In this document: piece after piece, positions 20,146 to 28,897 of the stretch
Position numbering within the stretch: the first letter of the stretch is position 1
Layout: each line of letters starts with the position of its first letter
Source of the DNA: Strigamia acuminata
Taxonomy: Eukaryota > Arthropoda > Chilopoda > Geophilomorpha > Linotaeniidae
NCBI GenBank assembly: GCA_949358305.1
Contig: OX442314.1
Span: forward strand, 57,297,369 to 57,361,368
Length of the DNA: 64,000 bases
Direction of reading: 5' to 3'
Translations under genes and position numbers: made by a program
The notes under the pieces: model-generated
Seen by the model: the letters and a program-made list of their open reading frames with translations, nothing else
What the model was told of the DNA's origin: nothing
The model's database searches: none

Positions 20146-21233
20146 TGTGGTGACCTCAAATATTCCTATTTGAGTGCGCACCATATTTCCAAATTGTCTT
20201 ATAAACATATTCAACAAGCGTATATGTTTTGTTTCAATGTAAATTGAAATAAAACATACATTAATAAAATATAAAACAAGACACAATATTACCCAAATAA
20301 TATTGTGTTTTGCAGCAAGTTTTGGCCCAGCAACAGCGTCAACCAATCGCGCTGCAGCGTGCATTGCTTTGATGATGCTGCTAGGCGTGTGCCTGGGCGG
20401 AGCATCCCTTCCCCTCGCGCGTGCCCGGCTCAATTGTTGCACACGACCCGAAGGCGGCCGTGTGTGATCTTTGTGCAACTCGTCATCTGCGCAGCTTTTC
20501 TGAGCAGATTTAGAAGTGAGCCAAACGGTTTTGGCCCACTCTTCCCGCACTCTTGATTCCACCTCCAAACTGTTCACAACCGTGTCAAACTTCTGCCAAA
20601 ACTGCAAAGTGTGATCTGTGATTCTTGGACGAATTGAGTTTCATTGCTGGTCTGTACCAACTGTACAGAATAGCGCCTTCCTGCTTGAATTACTACGTGT
20701 AATTTAAGCCATTTCTGTGTGTGAATTGACATTGAGCTTGCTCTGTCAATTTGAAGGCTTTGTGTCGAGTTTAACTCCACAAAGCGATCTGTGTTAAGAC
20801 GGATTGTTACGTCGAGCTTGCTCCGTAATAATCGAACCGCTGTGTGCAAGACGTATTCTCGTGTTGAGCTTGCTCCGCGAGGATTTTTAGTATATTCAGC
20901 AACGTATTTTAGCGTTGAGTTTACTCCGCTAAAATCCCGCGCTCACACGACGCCATCGACGCCATTTTGGAGCCAACGGTCAACTGTGAGTGTCCAAGTA
21001 CAAAGAGAAGCCAGATCGACCCAGTCATTACATTATTATTATTATTTCCCCTTTGCATATATCCAGTGTATTTAGAACGATTAAAACAATCTAATTTTTC
21101 CTTTTACTCTCCGTGTAAAAATCATTCCCCTAGACAACCATTTAGCCACAGAGTAGAAGTCCTGTACGGCATCTCACCGACGATTGCTTATTGAATTTAT
21201 ATAATTTAATAAGTAAAAACCCGGATCGCCGCA
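20146..21233 (+). repeat. 5' LTR of element 2
   Basis: This 1088-bp LTR lies between GGCT and the primer-binding site. AATAAA-like signals occur about 100-120 bp from its start. Its centre carries the hairpin array described separately. A consensus splice donor, AACT/GTGAGT at 20985-20986, lies downstream of the array and could serve a spliced RNA. Confidence 0.92.
20651..20935 (+). promoter_or_regulatory. Array of seven hairpins in the LTR, five sharing one apical motif
   Basis: Two plain hairpins come first: TCTGTAC/GTACAGA (20651-20669) and a 10-bp stem at 20684-20708. Five motif-bearing ones follow, with stems AATTGACA/TGTCAATT (20724-20751), GCTTTGTG/CACAAAGC (20757-20785), GATTGTTACG/CGTAATAATC (20802-20833), ATTCTCGTG/CGCGAGGAT (20855-20884) and ATTTTAGCG/CGCTAAAAT (20906-20935). 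The stems are unrelated in sequence, yet each encloses T-Y-GAG-Y-TT-R-CTC; the second has one extra base. That apex can form a 2-nt 5' bulge, a GAG/CTC upper stem and a Y-TT-R loop whose closing pair covaries (C-G or T-A). This suggests a repeated RNA recognition element, provided the region is transcribed. An exact copy lies at 33843-34127. Confidence 0.8.
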
Positions 21234-21234
21234 C

Positions 21235-21254
21235 TTGGGGGCCCGGCCGGGATT
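21235..21254 (+). promoter_or_regulatory. Primer-binding site of element 2
   Basis: TGGGGGCCCGGCCGGGAT starts two or three bases after the LTR. It matches the tRNA-Pro-complementary site TGGGGGCTCGTCCGGGAT except at two positions. Confidence 0.75.
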
Positions 21255-21325
21255 GTTTTGATTGTTAAAATCCGATTTTTGCAAAAAGATCCTTTATTTC
21301 CATTGTTCTTTTTCAATTTGACAAA

Positions 21326-24220
21326 ATGGCGACGCCAATGCAAATTGTAAAACGACAGCGAGGTCGACCAAGCACTCAGAAACGAGCAGCGACGGTTTTG
21401 CCGGCTCTCGAACCTGAAATGCTTATGGAGAAAATTATTTCCGAGGAAATAACACCAGTTCCAGATCCGAAACAACTTAAGGATGCTGAAAATGAAGTTG
21501 CTAGAGCATTAAGCGCTTCAAGTGCGAGTTCTAACGACCAAGAACTCCCGCCACTTCCACTGGAGGAAGTGGAAAATACGTTACGTGAAATGGAAAGTGA
21601 ATCGTCTCACGAATCACCTCCTCGCATGACCATGCTGGATGCTTTGAGAAATCAAGCACGCCAGGATGGCGCCCAAATAACGGACGACATGACGGTGGAA
21701 GAGATTCATCGCGCCATGATACGACTTCACACTGATCGTGCCGTTTCAAATTTACAATTTGAAATGAAACGAAAAGAAGCTGAGCTTCAACAACAAAAAG
21801 CGGAGGTTGAGCTCCAACACATGGAACTCAATCGACAAAATGAGGAATTTCTAGCCCAAAAAGCTAGAGAATACAGATTAAAAGGTGAAGTGGAAGATCT
21901 TTCTAAAATGAATACTAGAAATGAACTTTCAATTCGCTCACACCAAGAGGCGCAAAGACAGCTCGAGCTTACCAAAAGTAAGCTGGAGCAGAAAAATAAA
22001 GAACTGATTGATTTGGCAGACCACTACCAACGCAATCATAATCAACTAGTGAGATATGCTGCTGAATTAGACACACGTGCTAAAACACAGCGTACTCGCG
22101 AAAGCAAAATAGCTAAGCGTGAAGACGAGATTTTCCACTCGCTGGATCAACCCAGTACGAGCGGACAAGTCAAGTCTAGCGGCCCTGCTAAGCGATTACA
22201 ACCAGAAGAATCGCAAAATCAAATAAATGAGAATGAAATTCTCCGAGCTGATTTGTTGCGCGCTCAAGAAGAGCTTGCAGAAATGAAAGATCGTTTACAA
22301 GCAAGAAATTATACTGACCAATTGGTGCAACCAGAAATGGCTGCGCCAACTGTCCCTATTTTGACTCCCGAAACAATAACAATTTCTGTTGTTTCAGAGT
22401 TAAGTAGCCAATCTGGATTATCGAGTGATGACGACCAACGTTCGCGTCGTCGCCATCGCTCAAAAAGAAAACGTCCTTCAGATTCTGAGGAACGGAGAGC
22501 TGATCGCAATCCGCTCCCTGGTAATCGAAACCCTATTTTTCACAATAGTGACCGACTGTTGGGAATGGTAGACGATCGAAACAGACGACATGAAACAGGT
22601 ATTCACGTTGCCCGAACGATACCCCTGGCTCAGCAGCAAGATTCGTCGAAAAGAAGTCGACGAGACACCAATCCAGCACGCGAACCGCCGGACAGACATG
22701 AAAGCCCGCCAGGTGGGGGTCAGTATAGAAGAAATCCACCAGATGGAGGAAATCCAGATGGACATGGAGATGGACCACCTGGAGGTGGACGTCGACCGCC
22801 AGACGATGACGGCGACCCACCCGACCCACCTGAAACACCACATTTTAACACGCCTTCAAATTCACAATCTGATTCAAGGTCGGATTCTGATGTGAATGCG
22901 CAACAAGAACGCGATAATCGACATCGATCTCATCGACGTCGACATCGAGGCCATTCTTCTCGGCGTAATACGCATTATTACACTGCTGAAGAAATTGATC
23001 GATTATTAGCTGATCGTCGATCTTCCGATCGATCTGACGCTACTGCCGATAATGCTGACATCGCATTACGACAGAAAATTGCCCAATATACTGCAATCAA
23101 CTGGACTCACGATCTAGTTGATGAAAGAACTATTAGATGGGATCACATCAAACCCGCTTTATTCGATGGAGAATGGGAAGCTGGATCCACTCTTTTAGAT
23201 GAAGTTTTACGAATTTCAAGGTTGAATGGCATTGCATGTCACACTGCTTTGAAAAGAGTAGTACCTAAAGCTCTTATAGACCGAGCTGAGAAATGGTTTT
23301 ATTCTAAACAATTTCAAAATTGGAACCACTTTGTAGAAGAATTCATGACTGAGTATGGAGAGTCAAGTAAAGACTTATTACAAATGTGGGATAATCTTTC
23401 TCAAAATAAAGGCGAAAGTCTTCGCTCTTATTTAAGAAGGACTGAGGATTTATTGGTCACTCTCCCTTATACGATGGGAGACGCAGCCATTGATCGTCAA
23501 TTCCGACGTGGATTGACAGATTATTCAAAGAATGTTCTACTTTCTGTACGAGCACCTTATCCGGGTGGTTTCGCTGAATTAGCCAAATTTATGCGAGCTA
23601 ACCAGATAAGAATTGATGAGAATTATAAAGCTTATCTACCAGCTGATGAAAAAGTTGCGTATGCTAAGCGACAGCAACGGAGAAAGGAGTTGGCAAACGA
23701 CACACGTTTTGCTAACACCCCTCTTTTGCAACCCCCAAAACGAGGAGATTTTTTGGCAGAAACTGCTAAAGAATCAAAAAAGGGATCGGATGGAAAAAAT
23801 CCTCATCCAACCCCTAAAGCTCACTTAGCCGAAGTGACTGAAATGGAGGCTGCTTCTGAACCAGAGAAATCTGACTCGGAACCAGAAAGTGAGGCTGCAG
23901 CTGCTTTATTAGCCCGTAATAACGCAGTAGCTCGAAAATTTGGACCAAAGATGGCGCCTAAAAACGTTACTTTTGGTTCACCAAAGACAGACGCGCTCAG
24001 TAGATCGAAGTCGCCGACCCCTAAAAAGGACGAAGCCAAACGTTCAAGTTCGCCTTCGCCAAAAGTCGCGAAATCACCTGCTACTGACCCATGTAACATC
24101 TGCAAAAAATTGGGACATTGGGCTAAAGAATGTCCTGATAGGAAATCGAGCAAAGACAAGATCATTGAGGAGTTCGAAAAATCGATGAAATCAATCGGCG
24201 AACTTCTAAAAAACTTGTAA
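21326..24220 (+). CDS. gag: Element 2 gag, large capsid-nucleocapsid precursor
   Basis: The 964-residue protein starts at an ATG 92 bp after the LTR and is long for a gypsy gag. Residues about 140-280 form a strong coiled coil rich in Gln, Glu and Lys. Residues about 360-560 are disordered, with Arg/Ser/His-rich and Gly/Pro-rich blocks. Residues about 600-770 resemble the Ty3/gypsy capsid domain (W-F-Y-S-K-x-F near 665, F-R-R-G-L near 730). An acidic linker leads to a zinc knuckle, C-N-I-C-K-K-L-G-H-W-A-K-E-C (C-x2-C-x4-H-x4-C), at about residue 922. The stop follows a slippery heptamer by one codon. Confidence 0.9.
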   Translation: MATPMQIVKRQRGRPSTQKRAATVLPALEPEMLMEKIISEEITPVPDPKQLKDAENEVARALSASSASSNDQELPPLPLEEVENTLREMESESSHESPPRMTMLDALRNQARQDGAQITDDMTVEEIHRAMIRLHTDRAVSNLQFEMKRKEAELQQQKAEVELQHMELNRQNEEFLAQKAREYRLKGEVEDLSKMNTRNELSIRSHQEAQRQLELTKSKLEQKNKELIDLADHYQRNHNQLVRYAAELDTRAKTQRTRESKIAKREDEIFHSLDQPSTSGQVKSSGPAKRLQPEESQNQINENEILRADLLRAQEELAEMKDRLQARNYTDQLVQPEMAAPTVPILTPETITISVVSELSSQSGLSSDDDQRSRRRHRSKRKRPSDSEERRADRNPLPGNRNPIFHNSDRLLGMVDDRNRRHETGIHVARTIPLAQQQDSSKRSRRDTNPAREPPDRHESPPGGGQYRRNPPDGGNPDGHGDGPPGGGRRPPDDDGDPPDPPETPHFNTPSNSQSDSRSDSDVNAQQERDNRHRSHRRRHRGHSSRRNTHYYTAEEIDRLLADRRSSDRSDATADNADIALRQKIAQYTAINWTHDLVDERTIRWDHIKPALFDGEWEAGSTLLDEVLRISRLNGIACHTALKRVVPKALIDRAEKWFYSKQFQNWNHFVEEFMTEYGESSKDLLQMWDNLSQNKGESLRSYLRRTEDLLVTLPYTMGDAAIDRQFRRGLTDYSKNVLLSVRAPYPGGFAELAKFMRANQIRIDENYKAYLPADEKVAYAKRQQRRKELANDTRFANTPLLQPPKRGDFLAETAKESKKGSDGKNPHPTPKAHLAEVTEMEAASEPEKSDSEPESEAAAALLARNNAVARKFGPKMAPKNVTFGSPKTDALSRSKSPTPKKDEAKRSSSPSPKVAKSPATDPCNICKKLGHWAKECPDRKSSKDKIIEEFEKSMKSIGELLKNL

Positions 24221-24249
24221 GCGCGCATCCAGACGGTCTAGTGGATGCG
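24208..24249 (+). promoter_or_regulatory. -1 ribosomal frameshift signal of element 2
   Basis: The heptamer A-AAA-AAC (24208-24214) lies in the gag frame one codon before its stop, and pol continues in the -1 frame. Nine bases downstream CGCATCC (24224-24230) pairs perfectly with GGATGCG (24243-24249). Inside the loop AGAC can pair with GTCT. The heptamer, spacing and stem fit the classic retroviral arrangement; the same heptamer is used by MMTV gag-pro. Confidence 0.88.
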
Positions 24250-27200
24250 ACGCCCAACGCCTCGGAAAATGAACTAACACCATCTCAAATTTTAGATGAA
24301 TTTTTGAATACTCAGATTAAATTAGAAATCGAAAATAATTTAATATTTCCAAAAATTGATGTTTCCAGTTTAAGGCTTGTGCTGCAAAATGAAAACATCA
24401 CTGAGGAATTTTTTAAAGAAAAAGTTCAACAAATAAAAGTTGATTGGGAATCTAAAATAAAAGATGCTGTTACTTTACTAGATGGAAAAGCTAGGCCCAC
24501 ACCTGAAATTGTTGAAAGGTCAGATAAAATTGATTTACCTGGTCTTGACGATTGTATTGAAAAATTAATGGCTACAACATTAGTCACTAATGATTTATTG
24601 GACGAATTACCATTGGATCCGCCGATAGAAATTAAGCCACCGCGACGTTTTAGATGCAAGTACGCGGACATACCAAACAGCAATGATTTGCCGACAATTC
24701 GATTACAGACGGCAAACGGTATGATAACAGGGATGTTAGACTCTGGAGCTAATCGAAGCTTCATGGCCTACTCCGTAGTAATTTCGCTGAAACTGGAAGA
24801 TGAAATTCGACCAATTGGACCGGATGTGAGAGTTACGACTGCTTCCGAAGACGTAGTCCCTGAAGGAACTCTCCTACTTTCTTTTGCGTGGACACACGGG
24901 ATGTTAAGTCATCCATTCATAATTTTAAGAAATAAATATCTTATTATTTTATTAGGATGTGATTTCATGAATCGACTCAACATACAACCAAATCCTAAGA
25001 CCATGTCTTGGAATTTTGTTAAGTCTTTGAAAGAAGATTTACCTTTTGTTCCTCAAGCGATTCTTGATCGTTATCAAGAGTTCCTTGATCCACCCGAAGA
25101 AATAATGAGACGCGACTTTATTAAAGCAAATCACATGAAAGCTGGTTCCGCCACTGCATGTCAAGCTAAAGTTGCCGATGAAGAAAATATAGTACAAAGA
25201 CTTGTTAGCGATGCTAATTTGTCAATGGAAAATAATTTAATGCTTGAAAAAGTATTAAAGAAACATGAAAAGATTTTATCACGCCGACCAGGTAGAACAC
25301 ACCTCGTTAGGCATGAAATTAAACTGGACACTAAAGTTCCAATTAGAGTTCCGTTTAAAAGCGTAAATCCACAAAAACGTGAAATTATCCGTCAAATCTG
25401 TCAAGATATGTTGGATAATGGGTACGTTGAACAAGCCACTGGAGACTATGGGATGCGAATAGTTCTAGTGATGCGTCCGGATTGTGATCCGAGACTCTGC
25501 ATTGATTTTAGACCACTCAATGCACATACATTATACGATCCTCCTCAAATGCCGAGCATTGAGGAAATCTTGCGAGAACTCGGAAGATTTGAATGGGTCA
25601 CAACGATAGATTTGTCAAAAGGCTATTGGCAGATAGAGGTTCATCCGAACGACCGTGCTAAAACTGCGTTTTGGAGCCCTTTGGGTCGACTACAATTTCG
25701 AGTCATGCCCTTTGGCCTCGTAAATGCGCCGTCAACTTTCCAAAAGTTGATAGAAAAGATTTTGGGGGACGCCTATCGAAAATTCGCATGGGCATACCTC
25801 GATGATATAATTATTATATCAAAAAATTTTGAAGAACACATGATTCATCTGGAAGAAATTCTGAGTAAACTTGAAAATGCAAATCTTCATGTTCATCCAG
25901 AAAAATCGAAATTTGGCAGAAAAGAATTAACTTTTCTAGGTTACAAGTTAAGTGTTCAAGGAGTTAGTGTCGACCCTAAAAAAGTCGCCGCTATTAAAGA
26001 AATGCCAGCTCCTTCAAATTTGAAAGAGTTGCAGAGATTTTTGGGAATGGTGAACTTTTTTCACCGATTACTTAAAAATCTGGCAGTCATGACAGAACCT
26101 CTACGTCCTTTACTCAAAAAGGATGTGGAATTTATTTGGTCAGAAATTCAGCAAGAAGCTTTTGATCAAATAAAAGATGCTTTAACGAATGCAGAGACGA
26201 TGGCCATGCCTGATTTGACAGAACCATTTATTGTGCATACCGACGCTAGCAGGAAAGGACTAGGCGCCGCGCTTATGCAAATGAGAAAAATCGATGATCA
26301 AAATATCGAAGTGCCTTGTGTTTATGCCAGCAGAAGTTTGCAACCTGCTGAGATAAATTACAGCGCCACAGAATTAGAATGCCTTGCGGTAATATGGGCA
26401 TTACGTAAATTTCGACATTATTTGGAATTTACCACATTTATAGTAAGGACTGACCATCAAGCATTAAAATGGTTGATGCAGTTAGACGAACCTGCCGGAA
26501 GGTTGGCACGTTGGCAAATGGAGCTGATGCGCTATTCTTTCGAAATACAATACATTAAAGGTCCACTAAATGTTTTAGCGGATGCTTTATCCAGATCACC
26601 GATTGACAAACCGGAAAATCCTGAAGATGATGGAGATAATGACGAATTATTATCTTACTGTCCATCACCTCAACGAAATTGGAAAATGGGAAAATTTCAT
26701 GAACTTCCTGTCTCCACGCTGGAGGAAAAGGAAGATCACGAATTCGTCAACTACTGGACTAAAATTTATGACCCCTCTGAGGAATCAGATGACGTCATAA
26801 GAGCGCAAATTTCAAGGAAATTTCAAATTCCTTCGTCAAATGTTTTAATAAAAGCATTTGTCGCCAAAGTCGTAGAGCGTCTTGATTGTGAACCCCCCAC
26901 AAGGGAAGACATAATCAAGGCCCAAAAAGAAGATAAAGTTTGCCAATTGATGCGTAATTTTTTAAATTGTAATCAATTTCCGCCTGACGTCACAACGCGA
27001 CTCCAGAAGAAACAATATAGAAAACACGCAACCACCTTCTTAATTGAAGATGACTTATTAATGCAATTTCATCCCACAATGTCTGATGAATTGGGGGAGG
27101 ATGGGAGAGCACTCAAAGTTTTTGTACCTCAGACATTGAAGTATAAAATTATTTGGCTAATGCATGGCCACCCACTTTCTGGCCACCCAGGAATTGCAAG

Positions 27201-28689
27201 GACTCTTTATCGAGCACGCCGAATTTATACCTGGAAAGGCATGAAATCGGACATTACGAGATTCATTCGACATTGTGAGCGTTGCCAAGCTTGCAAACCT
27301 CGAACGAAAGGACAAATTGAAGCAGCGCAAATGGGTCCTTACAGCCCATTTGACTGTCTAAGTGTTGATTTGACCGGCCCGAAACCTCGGACGCGCAAAA
27401 ATAACACACATATTTTAGTCATACTTGACGTGGCAACTCATTGGCCAGAATTATATCCAATGTGTAACCCCACTGCTGGAAAAGTGGCAAATTGTATTTA
27501 TCACCTTTCCATGAGCATGGGATTCCCTCGTAAAATTATTTCTGACAACGGCCCGCAATTTCGTGCCCAAGTCTTTAAAAAATTTTGTGAAAAGTTCAAG
27601 ATGGTTCCAACACCAACTTCAACGTATCACCCACAAGCTAACCCGGTTGAAAGGATTAACCGTGACATCAAATATTTGGTTGCAATTTATTCATCTGTTC
27701 ATTCCAAATGGGACGAATATTTGCGTGAATTTGCATTTAGTTTGAGAACTACGGTGACGAGAGGAAGAGACTTCTCTCCCGCATTTCTTAACTTTTTTCG
27801 CGAACTCAGAGTACCTTGGGATCCAAGAATACCTGAAGGAATTTTGGTCGTAGATCCAAAAAACCCACATTTATACGTGCAAAAGTTAGAAGCCGTTATC
27901 GCCGAAACATATCAACACATGATGTCACACGTGTTAGATTTGCGTAGACGAGTTAATCTTAAAAAAGAAGGTGAGAAGTTCTCCAATTTTAAATTAAACG
28001 ATTTAGTTTGGAGAGATTCTCATGTTTTGTCGAGCGCTGCCCGCGGCATTGCAGCTGGCATCGCTGATAAAAGAACAGGACCTTATGTAATAACCAAAGT
28101 ATTACAGGGAGGTTCGGTGGAATTGAGAAAGCTAGAAAATAACGAAATATTTCCAGCTGTCCATTCGTCAGAATTAACTCCGTATTTCCCGAGTTTCGAT
28201 CAGGAAGTATGGTTAGAAGGCGAAGAAGTCGGTCAAAAGACTGAAAATATAATTAATACGTTAGATGACGATGAATTAAAGAAAATACCTGTCGATAATT
28301 CATCCAAACCACAAATGGAGTCAGACCTCGTGAATAACGACGTTGAACTTCGTGACAGTTTCAAAAAGCTTGAAATTGCTAAAAAATTAAATAAAAAGGT
28401 GTTTTTAGAAAAGAAACAAAAAACATCTGAAATAAAAGACTCATCTGACTCAGTCTCCGATGACAATGAAGACGGCGATTTAAATACAATAAATCCCTCG
28501 CCGACAAAGAGATATAATCTTCGGACTCGTAAACCGAGAGGAAAAAACAACATGTGTCTTCTCCCCTCGATAACCTCGAGATCCAGGGATCAGCCGTATG
28601 ACGTAAGGAGCAGTTCCCCAAGCCATACGCAAACCAATCAAACAATAAGATTGGATGACGTCACTAACCGCGACGTTACCCAAACGTAA
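24214..28689 (+). CDS. pol: Element 2 pol polyprotein (protease, RT, RNase H, integrase)
   Basis: The frame starts at the slippery site and has no ATG at its head, consistent with translation as a gag-pol fusion. Counting from 24241, the protease D-S-G-A is near residue 166, the reverse transcriptase Y-L-D-D near 518 and the RNase H H-T-D-A-S near 665. The integrase H-H-C-C zinc site is near 973-1017, with catalytic D, D and E near 1041, 1100 and 1136. The C-terminal tail after about residue 1310 is acidic then basic and unlike known domains. No stop or frameshift is present. Confidence 0.93.
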   Translation, partial: LVSAHPDGLVDATPNASENELTPSQILDEFLNTQIKLEIENNLIFPKIDVSSLRLVLQNENITEEFFKEKVQQIKVDWESKIKDAVTLLDGKARPTPEIVERSDKIDLPGLDDCIEKLMATTLVTNDLLDELPLDPPIEIKPPRRFRCKYADIPNSNDLPTIRLQTANGMITGMLDSGANRSFMAYSVVISLKLEDEIRPIGPDVRVTTASEDVVPEGTLLLSFAWTHGMLSHPFIILRNKYLIILLGCDFMNRLNIQPNPKTMSWNFVKSLKEDLPFVPQAILDRYQEFLDPPEEIMRRDFIKANHMKAGSATACQAKVADEENIVQRLVSDANLSMENNLMLEKVLKKHEKILSRRPGRTHLVRHEIKLDTKVPIRVPFKSVNPQKREIIRQICQDMLDNGYVEQATGDYGMRIVLVMRPDCDPRLCIDFRPLNAHTLYDPPQMPSIEEILRELGRFEWVTTIDLSKGYWQIEVHPNDRAKTAFWSPLGRLQFRVMPFGLVNAPSTFQKLIEKILGDAYRKFAWAYLDDIIIISKNFEEHMIHLEEILSKLENANLHVHPEKSKFGRKELTFLGYKLSVQGVSVDPKKVAAIKEMPAPSNLKELQRFLGMVNFFHRLLKNLAVMTEPLRPLLKKDVEFIWSEIQQEAFDQIKDALTNAETMAMPDLTEPFIVHTDASRKGLGAALMQMRKIDDQNIEVPCVYASRSLQPAEINYSATELECLAVIWALRKFRHYLEFTTFIVRTDHQALKWLMQLDEPAGRLARWQMELMRYSFEIQYIKGPLNVLADALSRSPIDKPENPEDDGDNDELLSYCPSPQRNWKMGKFHELPVSTLEEKEDHEFVNYWTKIYDPSEESDDVIRAQISRKFQIPSSNVLIKAFVAKVVERLDCEPPTREDIIKAQKEDKVCQLMRNFLNCNQFPPDVTTRLQKKQYRKHATTFLIEDDLLMQFHPTMSDELGEDGRALKVFVPQTLKYKIIWLMHGHPLSGHPGIARTLYRARRIYTWKGMKSDITRFIRHCERCQACKPRTKGQIEAAQMGPYSPFDCLSVDLTGPKPRTRKNNTHILVILDVATHWPELYPMCNPTAGKVANCIYHLSMSMGFPRKIISDNGPQFRAQVFKKFCEKFKMVPTPTSTYHPQANPVERINRDIKYLVAIYSSVHSKWDEYLREFAFSLRTTVTRGRDFSPAFLNFFRELRVPWDPRIPEGILVVDPKNPHLYVQKLEAVIAETYQHMMSHVLDLRRRVNLKKEGEKFSNFKLNDLVWRDSHVLSSAARGIAAGIADKRTGPYVITKVLQGGSVELRKLENNEIFPAVHSSELTPYFPSFDQEVWLEGEEVGQKTENIINTLDDDELKKIPVDNSSKPQMESDLVNNDVELRDSFKKLEIAKKLNKKVFLEKKQKTSEIKDSSDSVSDDNEDGDLNTINPSPTKRYNLRTRKPRGKNNMCLLPSITSRSRDQPYDVRSSSPSHTQTNQTIRLDDVTNRDVTQT

Positions 28690-28810
28690 CTTCCGGTATT
28701 TGAACTGATCACTTCGCGTCTGAGTTCACTTCGATCTCACACGTGTGTTAAGTGCTCATCCCCAAAACCAAAAGAGAAACCGTTGGATAAATTCTCCCGA
28801 ATCTTCAATT

Positions 28811-28889
28811 GTAAGTAGTTTTTTCTTTGGAATTTTCCAAAGAAAAACTAATAAATTAATTTTCGTTTTTTCTTTTCCATTTGGATTAG
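28811..28889 (+). other. Predicted 79-bp intron in the 5' leader of the third gene
   Basis: The donor AATT/GTAAGTAG is a near-perfect consensus. The acceptor TTTCCATTTGGATTAG ends at 28889, 8 bp before the ATG of the third gene. Removing it shortens the leader without changing the protein. The acceptor could also receive an LTR-derived donor such as 20986. Confidence 0.55.
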
Positions 28890-28897
28890 TCGTTCAA

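Larger units (their letters stand above)
18941..21233. repeat. 2.3-kb duplicated block, first copy (flank plus LTR)
   Basis: This block recurs without visible differences at 32133-34425, offset 13192. It contains 1205 bp of unique flank followed by the complete 5' LTR of element 2. The flank part includes a four-unit 21-bp repeat at about 19855-19940 (TAATGAATGTTTTTTTG). Confidence 0.92.

Noticed and set aside
20047-20607. 186-codon minus-strand frame in the LTR of element 2, repeated at 33239-33799
   Set aside because: It spans the LTR boundary into flank, has no motif, and repeats only because the block is duplicated.
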